Shown here: positions 54,451 to 62,330 of the stretch, in pieces
How the letters are laid out: each line of letters begins with the position of its first letter
Position numbering within the stretch: position 1 is the stretch's first letter
Source: an uncultured Sedimentitalea sp.
Lineage (GTDB): Bacteria; Pseudomonadota; Alphaproteobacteria; Rhodobacterales; Rhodobacteraceae
Direction of reading: 5' to 3'
Assembly (NCBI GenBank): GCA_947504115.1
Contig: CANNGH010000005.1
Coordinates: 310,001-374,000 of the forward strand
Length of the DNA stretch: 64,000 bases
Position numbers and translations under genes: made by a program
The notes under the pieces: model-generated
Database searches by the model: none
What the model saw: the letters and a program-made list of their open reading frames with translations, nothing else
What the model was told of the DNA's origin: nothing

Positions 54451-54579
54451 GTGAAAAAATCGGCGCAAAAACTGAAATCTGATGCTGTTGGAGGCGCGTG
54501 GGCGCTATGGCTTTACGTCTTCCTGGTGGTCCTGCTGTGGAGTGGAGCTATCTATAAAATAGCAGCTGCTCCTTTCTGA
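54451..54579 (+). CDS. Tiny single-helix membrane protein (42 residues)
   Basis: GTG start at 54451 with GGGGGAGGCTGCG before it. The frame KKSAQKLKSDAVGGAWALWL then YVFLVVLLWSGAIYKIAAAP is a basic N-terminus followed by one membrane helix. No family was recognised. It resembles the 31-residue ORF at 48838 only in layout. Confidence 0.4.
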   Translation: MKKSAQKLKSDAVGGAWALWLYVFLVVLLWSGAIYKIAAAPF

Positions 54580-54627
54580 AGAGCCCGTATATTGCCGCTT
54601 CCTATCAAGCCGATGATGGGTGTCGCG

Positions 54628-56024
54628 GAGATATGCGCGATTTTGGGTGATAGGGCCTGATCAAGCGGCGCGGTTTCCGGTGTCGTTTGCGGCGACACCG
54701 TCGGTGAATGTGACTCCTTCGATGATTAAAGGCAACTGGTTCGCACCCTTCAGGCGGCGCCATGTCTTCCCGGCGGCCTGAACGAGCTTGAAGACCATCA
54801 GCTTCGCGGTCTTTTGCGACAGCGCGCCCTTGGTCCGCACGGTCCGGTGCCTGACGGTGGCAAAGACGCTCTCGATCGGGTTACCGGTGCGCAGGTGATC
54901 CCAGTGATCGGCCGGGAAATCGTAAAAGGCGAGCAGCGCCTCGCGGTCTTTGGTCAGGCAGGTGACTGCCTTCTCATACTTGGCACCGTATTTCTCGGCG
55001 AAGGTGTTCATGGCGGCTTCCGCCGCGGCCCGGGTATCGGCCTGCCAGATCTCGCGAAGGTCGGTCTTCACCGTGGGCTGCATCGATTTTGGGAGCTTGT
55101 TCAGAACATTGGCGATCTTGTGAACCCAGCAGCGCTGATGACGCGTGCCCGGAAAGACCTCGTCGAGGGCCTTCCAGAACCCCATGGCCCCGTCACCGAC
55201 GGCAATCTCAGGCGGCACCTTAAGACCGCGAGCCTTGATGTCGACCAGCAACTCGCGCCAGCTCTGCGCGCTCTCGCGAACGCCCACCTGGAAGCCGACG
55301 AGTTCCTTCTTGCCCTCGGGCGTGGCCCCGAGAATGACCAGCATACACTCGGCCTGCGGCTCCATCCGGGCCTGAAGATAAACGCCGTCAGCCCACATGT
55401 AGACGTAGCGACGCGCCGAGAGATCGCGGCGCTGCCAGTGGGCATACTCCTGCTGCCACTCCCCGGTCAGCCGCGAAATAACACTGGGCGACAGGTTCGG
55501 CGCGTCCGGCCCGAGGAGCGCGGCCAGCGCCTCTTGAAAGTCACCGGTGGAAATGCCGCGCAGGTAGAGCACCGGCAGCAGGGCATCGAGGCTCTTCGAG
55601 CGCCGCGCCCATTTCGGAAGGATCGCCGAGGTGAACCGGATCTTTTTCTCATCCGTCACGTCGACTGCGCGGTCACGCACCTTCGGACGGCGCACATCAA
55701 GTGCGCCGATCCCGGTCTGGATGGACCGCTCCGGCGCTTGCCCATGCCGCACAACCCGCTGCCGACCATCCGGCAGGACCTCTTCGGCATGTTGCGCGAC
55801 AAAGATGTCGGCTTCGGCGCGGAGCGCGGCGGCCAGCATCCGGCGCGCCCCGTCCCGGGCGATCTCTGTCAGCGGATCATCAACAGATTCCGGCTGACGC
55901 AGGGCAATAATGTCGGTATCTTTCGGCATGGCGTATCGTTCCTTCTGGAAGTTCTGGCAGGCTTTGACACCCGCCACGATACGCCGCCTTCTCAAACCCC
56001 GTCACCCATTTCCGAGCATAGTTC
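54628..56024 (-). mobile_element. Complete IS256-family element with 9-bp target duplication
   Basis: 1397 bp. Imperfect terminal repeats: GAGATATGCGCGATTTTGGG (left) and GAACTATGCTCGGAAATGGG (right, inverted). The 9-bp direct repeat GGTGTCGCG flanks it at 54619-54627 and 56025-56033, the usual length for IS256. Confidence 0.92.
54661..55929 (-). CDS. IS256-family (Mutator type) transposase
   Basis: 422 residues. MPKDTDIIALRQPESVDDPL at the start; DDE core with RYVYMWADGVYLQARMEPQA, VAVGDGAMGFWKALDEVFP-type segment (EIAVGDGAMGFW), QRCWVHKIANVLNKLP and the C-terminal HLRTGNPIESVFATVRHRT. Complete in one frame, so it is probably active. ATG 55929 fits family starts better than 55995. Confidence 0.95.
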   Translation of the reverse strand: MPKDTDIIALRQPESVDDPLTEIARDGARRMLAAALRAEADIFVAQHAEEVLPDGRQRVVRHGQAPERSIQTGIGALDVRRPKVRDRAVDVTDEKKIRFTSAILPKWARRSKSLDALLPVLYLRGISTGDFQEALAALLGPDAPNLSPSVISRLTGEWQQEYAHWQRRDLSARRYVYMWADGVYLQARMEPQAECMLVILGATPEGKKELVGFQVGVRESAQSWRELLVDIKARGLKVPPEIAVGDGAMGFWKALDEVFPGTRHQRCWVHKIANVLNKLPKSMQPTVKTDLREIWQADTRAAAEAAMNTFAEKYGAKYEKAVTCLTKDREALLAFYDFPADHWDHLRTGNPIESVFATVRHRTVRTKGALSQKTAKLMVFKLVQAAGKTWRRLKGANQLPLIIEGVTFTDGVAANDTGNRAA

Positions 56025-56172
56025 GGTGTCGCGCGTGCCAGGGAGGATCCCCTATAAAAGCAAATGGCCTCTGCGTCATGCAATGTTGGCTCTCACAACA
56101 CGTCAAATCCCCCTGCCCGCTTCATCCGATTAAATTCGCGATTCCGCTGCAGCATCAGGAAGGAAACGTTTT

Positions 56173-56769
56173 TCACTTCCAGGTGCCGCCTGTCAGCAGG
56201 CTTGCCCGCTGGAATGCCTTCCGGGTCGAACAGCGTGTCAGAAAGGCCTGCAGCACCGGATAGGGGTCGAGCTCCATGACCTGCGAGGCAATCCACAGGG
56301 AGTATCCGACGTGACAATCGACGCCGGAAAAATCGCTCAGCAGCCAGTTAGACTCTCCAAGCCAATCTTCCAGCAAGTCGAAGCCATGCTCGAGCCGTAT
56401 CATCTCATCGGAACTGGAAGCCGTCGGGGAGGGCACAGGGTTCCGGAACCGCGCCGCGATGACATGGGTCAGAAGCGTCTCGCCAAAATGCAGCCAATCG
56501 AGCCAACCTGCCCGCCCTGCTGAATCCGGCGATCGTCCAAGATGTGGGGAGCGTGTCTCACAGATCCATTCCGTCATGGCGCCGGTCTCATGCATGGTGA
56601 CCTCCCCATCGCGCAGGGCCGGAACGCGCGCGACGGGGCAAAGGACATCGTAGAGGGAGCGGTCTTCTTTCATGATTTCAAGTCGATAATCACAGCCGAC
56701 CTCTTCCAGTAGCCACAGGATGCGCACGGAGCGCGATCCCGGAATATGGCGAAGGTGGAGAATGGTCAT
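56173..56769 (-). CDS. Glutathione S-transferase
   Basis: 198 residues. The N-terminal thioredoxin fold has MTILHLRHIPGSRSVRILWL, ARVPALRDGEVTMHETGAMT with cis-Pro P54-type PAL and the glutathione-binding E-T pair. The C-terminal helical domain includes LSDFSGVDCHVGYSLWIASQ. It conjugates or reduces electrophiles with glutathione in the cytoplasm. ATG 56769 was preferred over the longer frame from 56808. Located between two IS elements. Confidence 0.9.
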   Translation of the reverse strand: MTILHLRHIPGSRSVRILWLLEEVGCDYRLEIMKEDRSLYDVLCPVARVPALRDGEVTMHETGAMTEWICETRSPHLGRSPDSAGRAGWLDWLHFGETLLTHVIAARFRNPVPSPTASSSDEMIRLEHGFDLLEDWLGESNWLLSDFSGVDCHVGYSLWIASQVMELDPYPVLQAFLTRCSTRKAFQRASLLTGGTWK

Positions 56770-56865
56770 TGTCCAGGCACCTTGTTTTGCTGCCACGTCA
56801 CGCGACATCGGCTTGAGCAGTGATGAAACAGTTCAACGGGTAAATTCCAGCACCCGGCTTTGCGT

Positions 56866-56917
56866 CACCAGCATTGATCTTGCCCCCGTTTCACCAGCAT
56901 TGATCTTGCCCCCGTTT
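56866..56917 (+). repeat. 26-bp tandem duplication at the IS3 end
   Basis: The unit CACCAGCATTGATCTTGCCC.. is present twice, at 56866-56891 and 56892-56917. Each copy holds AGCAT followed by the IS3 terminal sequence TGATCTTGCCCCC. Confidence 0.9.
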
Positions 56918-57921
56918 CACCGGACACTCAGGCGGTTGCGGTTTGAGCTGCGATGAACTCGCATCTTCAGCCCCGAATGCGGGTGGTTCTCATTGTAGTC
57001 TTCGAACCATCCGGCAATCAATCCAAGGACGGTGACGGCGTCTGGCAGCGGAGTGACGTTCACGTAGTCCCGCTTGAGCGTGTTCACGAATGCCTCGGAT
57101 ATCCCATTGCTCTGCGGGCTTTTCACCGGAGAGAAGCACGGCTTCAGGCCGAGCTGGCGGGCGAAGATCCGGGTGTCCTTGGCGATGTAGGGCGAATCGT
57201 TATCGCTGAGCATCTCGACCTGATGCGGTGCGCGATGCCCCGCAAACCGCGCCTCTACCGCTGCCAGCATCATGTCGCGCACGTCCGATCCACTGATGCC
57301 TGCGTTAGCCACGGCGTGCCAGGCTATGATCTCGCGGTCATGGGCATCGATGATGAAGGCGCCTCTGACGATGTCGCCGTTCCAGCAGGTGAACTCGAAG
57401 CCGTCAGAGCACCATCGCAGGTTCGATCGCATGGTCACGACCTTGCCGTAGTGGGCGCGATCGGACCGGTCGGTGTAGCGACGTGCCAGCAGCAGGTTCC
57501 GCCCCTGCATGATGCGGTAAACGCGCTTGTGGTTGACGGGTTCTGAGCCTTCCGCGCGCAGCTGCCGGTTCAGCAACGCCGTGATCCGACGATACCCGTA
57601 GGCCGGTCGCGCTGCCACCAGCGCGGTGATAAGCGGCACGATCGCCGCGTCTTGCGCTTTATGATAGCGCCGACGCGGCTTCGCGCTTCCCTTGACGCGG
57701 GCGTGCAGGTTCGATCTGGAGACGCCCAGAGTTTCGGCCACGATGCTCATCGGGAACCGTCCTTGGGCTGCGACTGCACTTGCCACGTCAGTTTTTTGAG
57801 CGTGACTTGTCAAGCGCCTCCTTGAGGATTTCGACTTCCAGGGTCTTTCGCCCCAGTTGGCGCTCCAGCTCGCGAATGCGATCCTCCATCTGCTGGACCG
57901 CGCGATTGCTTGTGACGTCAT
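56917..57921 (-). CDS. IS3-family transposase OrfB
   Basis: The frame is open from inside orfA. The recognisable OrfB begins near VAAQGRFPMSIVAETLGVSR (M at 57750) and includes the DDE/rve core: SDGFEFTCWNGDIVRGAFII, DHREIIAWHAV-like segment, MLSDNDSPYIAKDTRIFARQ and SPQSNGISEAFVNTLKRDYV. The end YNENHPHSGLKMRV matches IS2-group OrfB. Relative to orfA the frame is +1 at the AAAAAAC run, so either an internal start or a shift is needed to express it. Confidence 0.9.
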   Translation of the reverse strand: MTSQAIARSSRWRIAFASWSANWGERPWKSKSSRRRLTSHAQKTDVASAVAAQGRFPMSIVAETLGVSRSNLHARVKGSAKPRRRYHKAQDAAIVPLITALVAARPAYGYRRITALLNRQLRAEGSEPVNHKRVYRIMQGRNLLLARRYTDRSDRAHYGKVVTMRSNLRWCSDGFEFTCWNGDIVRGAFIIDAHDREIIAWHAVANAGISGSDVRDMMLAAVEARFAGHRAPHQVEMLSDNDSPYIAKDTRIFARQLGLKPCFSPVKSPQSNGISEAFVNTLKRDYVNVTPLPDAVTVLGLIAGWFEDYNENHPHSGLKMRVHRSSNRNRLSVR

Positions 57922-58129
57922 CGTCTCCAGATACGGCCACGGCCCCTCCCTCCAGCATCAGACGCCGCCAACGATACAGCAGGTTCGGCGCGACACCATT
58001 GCGGCGTGCAACGACCGAGATGCTGGCGGTCTCGTCCAGTGTCTCCTCGACGATCCGCAGCTTCTCGGACGACGTCCAGCGACGCCGACGGCCGCCATCG
58101 GTGATGATTTCATAGTCAGACATAAGCAC
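57788..58129 (-). CDS. IS3-family OrfA
   Basis: 113 residues (111 if ATG 58123 is used). MSDYEIITDGGRRRRWTSSE, then the HTH SISVVARRNGVAPNLLYRWR and a leucine-zipper-like RIRELERQLGRKTLEVEILK. Ends at SRSKN across an AAAAAAC run that overlaps orfB. Confidence 0.93.
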   Translation of the reverse strand: MLMSDYEIITDGGRRRRWTSSEKLRIVEETLDETASISVVARRNGVAPNLLYRWRRLMLEGGAVAVSGDDDVTSNRAVQQMEDRIRELERQLGRKTLEVEILKEALDKSRSKN

Positions 58130-58197
58130 GTGCTTAGGGCTATCCCTAAGCCTCCATCGTTATGCCCGAGTGTCCGGTCGAAAAGGGGGCCAGTTCA

Positions 58198-58647
58198 AGC
58201 ATGTTGAGCGGCTGATCGATCGGCTCGAGCGGAGATCACCTCGATTTCTTACTTCATCATGTCAGGTAGCATGCACGCCGGAATTCCGGCGTCCGACCGA
58301 AGAAATCGTCGCTATAGCCCAGCCGCCGACTAAACCCCTCGAGCCCCCAGCGGCACGGTGACGAGTCCCCATCCAGCATTCAGGACCCTGCCTAATAGCC
58401 GTCTCCAACCGTGGGAAAGGTGCTTGTTCGAGACGGCAAAGGCGCTCGCCTGAACCTTCGTGGATCAAGGAAGATCAAGGTGGCGTCACTATTGTAACGG
58501 GCGCACGCACACCCCAATTAGAAAGAGCGACGTTATTCTTTTTCGAACCTCTGTCTCCGTTAATCCGGCACTCGGTTGATCGATCCAGGCCGACACTGCC
58601 GCGCTGCCGCATGATGCGGGCAGCAAACAAAACAGGAGACCACGGAT
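58198..58647. other. 5' region of the cold-shock gene, no gene
   Basis: 450 bp without a supported ORF. The part near 58560-58647 may be the long leader typical of csp genes; AACAGGAGACCACGGAT gives the RBS. Confidence 0.4.
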
Positions 58648-58854
58648 ATGGCCAATGGCACCGTGAAATGGTTCAATTCTTCCAAAGGCTTCGGCTTCAT
58701 CGCGCCCGATACGGGCGGCAAGGACGTGTTTTTGCACGTCTCGGCTGTCGAGCAGGCGGGCATGACCGGCATCGCAGATGACCAGAAGGTGACCTACGAT
58801 ATCGAGTCGGGCCGTGACGGTCGCGAATCCGCGACCAATCTCGCTCTGGCGTAA
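58648..58854 (+). CDS. cspA: Cold-shock protein, CspA family
   Basis: 68 residues. MANGTVKWFNSSKGFGFIAP carries RNP1-like KGFGFI, followed by DVFLHVSAVEQAG with RNP2-like VFLHVS. A complete OB-fold RNA chaperone. Good RBS (AGGAG) and a strong terminator directly after. Its neighbours are a small basic protein and a desaturase, which may form a cold or membrane-stress set. Confidence 0.96.
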   Translation: MANGTVKWFNSSKGFGFIAPDTGGKDVFLHVSAVEQAGMTGIADDQKVTYDIESGRDGRESATNLALA

Positions 58855-58862
58855 ACTTCCCG

Positions 58863-58892
58863 AACAGGGCGGGTTTACACCGCCCTGTTTTA
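58863..58892 (+). terminator. Intrinsic terminator of cspA
   Basis: AACAGGGCGG / CCGCCCTGTT stem with a GTTTACA loop and TTAT after it. Confidence 0.85.
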
Positions 58893-59095
58893 TCCTCGCT
58901 CCTGACGACAATGCTGGAGGTGGCTGCTGCATATCCCAATGCGGCGTTTCCGTGCGCCCCACATGACAGGCGCTGCGCCAAGCGCCGCCTTCCCGCACGC
59001 ACAGCGAGAGCGATGATCTATTTCGCATGACAAGTCGGCCATCCGCATGATGTGCAATGGCGACGACTTCCTCAATGGCATTGCAGGAGCATCCC

Positions 59096-59320
59096 ATGGT
59101 GACCAAAGACACCCTGTTTCGTCCGACGAAGTCGGAAACCAAGGCAGACAGCACCACCAGGATTGCCCGGGGCATCATCGATGCCCAGGCAACGGCGCGA
59201 CAAGCAAAAACGGCGAGACTGCACGCAGCCCGCGCCGAGCGCGACGCCTCCGAAGCCGCGCGGAAAGCCGCAAATCCGCCGAAAAGAAAAAAGACATCCA
59301 CAAGAGCCAGGATTACATAG
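59096..59320 (+). CDS. Small basic helical protein, unknown
   Basis: 74 residues, starting MVTKDTLFRPTKSETKADST, then an Ala/Arg/Lys-rich helix (AQATARQAKTARLHAARAER, DASEAARKAANPPKRKKTST). AGGAGCATCCC precedes ATG 59096. Probably nucleic-acid-binding or coiled coil by composition. No family was recognised. The desaturase frame begins 15 nt after its stop. Confidence 0.6.
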   Translation: MVTKDTLFRPTKSETKADSTTRIARGIIDAQATARQAKTARLHAARAERDASEAARKAANPPKRKKTSTRARIT

Positions 59321-59334
59321 GGACCGAGGCAATC

Positions 59335-60501
59335 GTGATTCATGATACCGGCCCCATCGCCGGTGCGGTCACTCGCAGACCGGCCAACTCGCCAAACGAA
59401 CCGTCCGACCCTCGCTCCTGGGTCCGCGTCCTGGCCGATTACCGTGAGCCGTCCCATCCGCGCAGCGTGATCGAACTGATCATTACCCTGGTTCCGTTCA
59501 TTGCCCTCTGGGCACTGGCCTGGGGAAGCCTTTCGGTCAGCTACCCGCTTGCCGCAGCCCTTGCCATTCTGAACAGCGCGTTTCTGGTCCGGCTTTTCAT
59601 GATCCAGCACGATTGCGGACACGGCTCCTTCTTCAAGAACCGCACGCTCAACGACTGGGTGGGACGCAGCCTCGGCGTGCTGACGCTGACACCCTACCAC
59701 GTGTGGCGGCGAACCCATTCCATCCACCATGTTTCTGCCGGTAACCTCGACAAGCGCGGTATGGGCGATGTGCTGACGCTCACCGTCGCGGAATACCGCG
59801 AACGCACGCCCCGCGGGCGGCTGCGCTACCGGCTTTATCGGCATCCGCTGGTGCTGTTCGGGCTAGGACCGTTCTACCTGTTTTTCCTGCAGAACCGGCT
59901 GCCGGTGGGGCTGATGAACGAGGACTGGAGATACTGGGCAAGCGCGATGGGCACGAATGTCATGCTGGCTCTGCTCCTGGGCACGATCGCTTATGCAGCC
60001 GGCTGCGCGCCGCTCCTTCTCGTGTTTCTCCCCACGACCGCTGTCGCCGCCACGATCGGCGTGTGGATGTTTTATGTACAGCACCAGTTCGAGGAGACCA
60101 GCTGGGACGTGGAGCCCGACTGGCAGCTCCAGGACGCCGCGCTGCATGGCAGTTCCCATTACATCCTTCCCGGCGTGCTGCGCTGGTTCACCGCCAATAT
60201 CGGTATGCATCATGTGCATCATCTGCAAAGCCGGGTTCCGTTCTACCGCCTGCCCGAGACCCTGCGCGATCATCCCGGTCTGGACGCGGCGCAACGCCTT
60301 ACGTTTGCCGACAGTCTGAGATGCACCCGGCTGCATCTCTGGGATCGTGAAAAGCGGCGGCTCGTTTCATTCAAGGAAGCCGGCCTGTCCAGGATCGATG
60401 CCATCCCGTTTACCTGTCGGCATAAGCTGATACTGGCAGAATCGCATTCCCTTGGATCGGCATCGTCAGCACCGCATCCTCGAGATGCGGAGAGCGGGTG
60501 A
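59335..60501 (+). CDS. Membrane fatty-acid desaturase
   Basis: 388 residues with three His boxes of the membrane di-iron desaturases: H92-DCG-H96 (HDCGHGSF), H128-SI-H131-H132 (RRTHSIHH) and H292-H-V-H-H296 (GMHHVHHL). Two pairs of membrane helices lie between the boxes. It introduces a double bond into acyl chains of lipids or acyl-CoA. The GTG at 59335 is the likely start; GGACCGAGGCAATC lies before it. Paired with cspA it could adjust membrane fluidity in cold. Confidence 0.88.
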   Translation: MIHDTGPIAGAVTRRPANSPNEPSDPRSWVRVLADYREPSHPRSVIELIITLVPFIALWALAWGSLSVSYPLAAALAILNSAFLVRLFMIQHDCGHGSFFKNRTLNDWVGRSLGVLTLTPYHVWRRTHSIHHVSAGNLDKRGMGDVLTLTVAEYRERTPRGRLRYRLYRHPLVLFGLGPFYLFFLQNRLPVGLMNEDWRYWASAMGTNVMLALLLGTIAYAAGCAPLLLVFLPTTAVAATIGVWMFYVQHQFEETSWDVEPDWQLQDAALHGSSHYILPGVLRWFTANIGMHHVHHLQSRVPFYRLPETLRDHPGLDAAQRLTFADSLRCTRLHLWDREKRRLVSFKEAGLSRIDAIPFTCRHKLILAESHSLGSASSAPHPRDAESG

Positions 60502-60639
60502 AGCTACCGGGACACCTCGTCTAGGGCGCCCTGTAGGATGAGCCAATATTATATAGGGAGCGAGAGCCGGCCCTGATGGAGGATACCGGCCCCCTCACCG
60601 GCATGGGGCGCTCTCAGACACGCCAATCCGGTGGCGGGT

Positions 60640-60905
60640 GAAATGCCGCCAAAGCCAGATTTTGCGCAAGTTTGCAGCCTATCCCCGTCAGCACGAACTT
60701 GCGGGCGCGTTGCGCGAAATTGGGCGGGTCGACCGGACGCTGTTCATCATCGACTGGCTGCTGGACGCAGACATGCAGCGCCGTGCCGAGATTGGCTTGA
60801 ACAAGAGGAAACCGACCATGCCCTCAAAAATGCCCTGCGCATTGGCCGCCAAGGTGAAATCCGCGACCGAACAACCCCACGCCAGCACTTCCGTATGGCT
60901 TCATG
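60640..60905 (+). pseudogene. Tn3-family transposase C-terminal fragment, frameshifted
   Basis: One frame gives [20 protein letters not shown] then [20 protein letters not shown] and RRAEIGLNK; a second continues [19 protein letters not shown]. This is the conserved C-terminal end of Tn3-type TnpA (the LAAYPRQ block, then the LNKGEARNAL block). Only about 90 residues survive and the frame is broken. Confidence 0.8.
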
Positions 60906-61102
60906 CGCTGCCCGCCGCCGGGCGAAGGCCGATTGCCGGGCTGCGGCTTTTTCTTCGGCGAGAGCAGTCATGGCGCCCCAAGCTAGCAATTTCGAGAGCG
61001 AGGGAACGCGCATACTGGCACTAATTTTCATCTCGACCGGACCTCTTGGCCAGTTCGGGGAGTAGTATCATGACAGCGAAACCCCGTCTTGGAGGACGTG
61101 CT
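60906..61102. other. Short stretch without an assigned gene
   Basis: A minus-strand frame ([20 protein letters not shown], then [20 protein letters not shown]) reads into the Tn3 fragment. It may be the 5' end of a small gene cut by the transposon; family not recognised. Confidence 0.3.
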
Positions 61103-61282
61103 ATGAAGAACCCTTGGATGAGCGCCTACCTTTCGGCAGCAAACCAGATCACCTCAGCCGCACGCGGTCAGATCATGGCGGAAGCCAGCCGGCAACAAAC
61201 CGCGATGATGACGGCGTGGGGCGAACAGGCAACCCGGATGTGGATGCAGATGATGTTCCCATGGCTGCCACCGCAGAAATAG
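61103..61282 (+). CDS. Small protein of unknown function, Met/Trp-rich C-terminus
   Basis: 59 residues: MKNPWMSAYLSAANQITSAA, RGQIMAEASRQQTAMMTAWG, then QATRMWMQMMFPWLPPQK. Amphipathic helix, vaguely phasin-like. A strong GGAGGACGTGCT precedes the ATG, which supports translation. No family was recognised. Confidence 0.55.
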   Translation: MKNPWMSAYLSAANQITSAARGQIMAEASRQQTAMMTAWGEQATRMWMQMMFPWLPPQK

Positions 61283-61362
61283 CCCCTCTGGTCTTCCATC
61301 CGTCTTGGCATTTCCTGGTGCGTGCGCGCACCGGGCGCTGCGCGAGCCGGTGCTATAGTTCC

Positions 61363-62038
61363 TCACTCGGCCGCATCGAGCGGACTGGCTTCGGGAGGAG
61401 GTGCGACATCAAAGATGTCCAGCGCGTCGAAACCGCCAAGCACCGCATCAACCGCAATCGTAGCCAGAATGATCCCCATCACGCGCGAGATTACAGAAGC
61501 GCTCGTGTCACTGATCAAGCGATGGATCAGGCTCGATGCGAACAGCAAAAGCAACGTGAGGAGAAGAACAATGGCGAGCAGCCCGGCGATCACCACTTCG
61601 TCTGGAAGCGCGTTGTGGGCTCCATTATCCGTCAAGACGACAATAGCTAGCATCGCGCCGGGCGAGGCGATCGAGGGCCATCGCGAGGGGAAAAACCGCG
61701 CCAGACAGGTGTTCTCCGTCGTCGTAACTCTCGGTTTCGGAGATTTCAGCCTGTGGCTTGGAACGCCGAAGATCATGGTCATCGCGAACAGGAAGAGCAC
61801 GATTCCGCCGGCAATCCGAAAAGAGCCGAGGCGTAACCCCAGAGTCATCAGCACAAACTGGCCGCCGATGAGGAAGAGCAGGAGCACGAGCGCCGCTATC
61901 ACGACCGCGCGAAATGCGAAGCGGCGGTGCAGACGCGGCGGCACATTCGAAACGGCATATAAATAGACAGGGATCGTGCCGATCGGATCGATCACAACCA
62001 AGCGTGATGAATTCGCGGATCATGAAGGTCCAATCCAT
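61363..62038 (-). pseudogene. MarC-family membrane protein, probable frameshift near the start
   Basis: The longer frame starts at TTG 62001 with LVVIDPIGTIPVYLYAVSN and holds the rest of MarC (VVLTDNGAHNALPDEVVIAG, RVMGIILATIAVDAVLGGFD; five to six helices). The natural start MDWTFMIREFITL at 62038 is in another frame, one base off at about 62000. Family members begin (F)xxLFxIIDPxGxxP, so the two parts belong together. One extra base would explain this, by mutation or sequence error. Confidence 0.65.
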
Positions 62039-62330
62039 AGATCTTCCTTTCAGAGCGCCCCGGCAGTTTCACCCAACACATCCAGGTTCAAAGTATGGGC
62101 GTTCTGTTTGGCGCGAGCACTTAACGCAGTGATCAAACCGCCATAACGACCGAGCGCTACATTCGGGAAGCTGGGAAAGTGTGGATAGAGGTTCAATACC
62201 AGATCAAGCTACGTGCTTTACAAATTGCCCAAAAAATCGAAATGTCAAAAGACCTGCCGGACGATCACGTGGAGCTGAGCGATGTCAGCATAGCGTGTTG
62301 GTTGGCCTTCGTTTTGCCGGAAATGGCTAA
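62039..62330. other. Intergenic, no gene
   Basis: No supported coding region up to the left end of the IS5-type element. Confidence 0.35.

Larger units (their letters stand above)
56901..58197 (-). mobile_element. Complete IS3-family (IS2-like) element with 5-bp target duplication
   Basis: 1297 bp. Inverted repeats TGATCTTGCCCCCGTTTCA (left) and TGAACTGGCCCCCTTTTCG (right) followed by CCGGACACTC in both. The 5-bp repeat AGCAT flanks it at 56896-56900 and 58198-58202. The same right-end sequence heads the fragments at 19677 and 22195. Confidence 0.92.
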
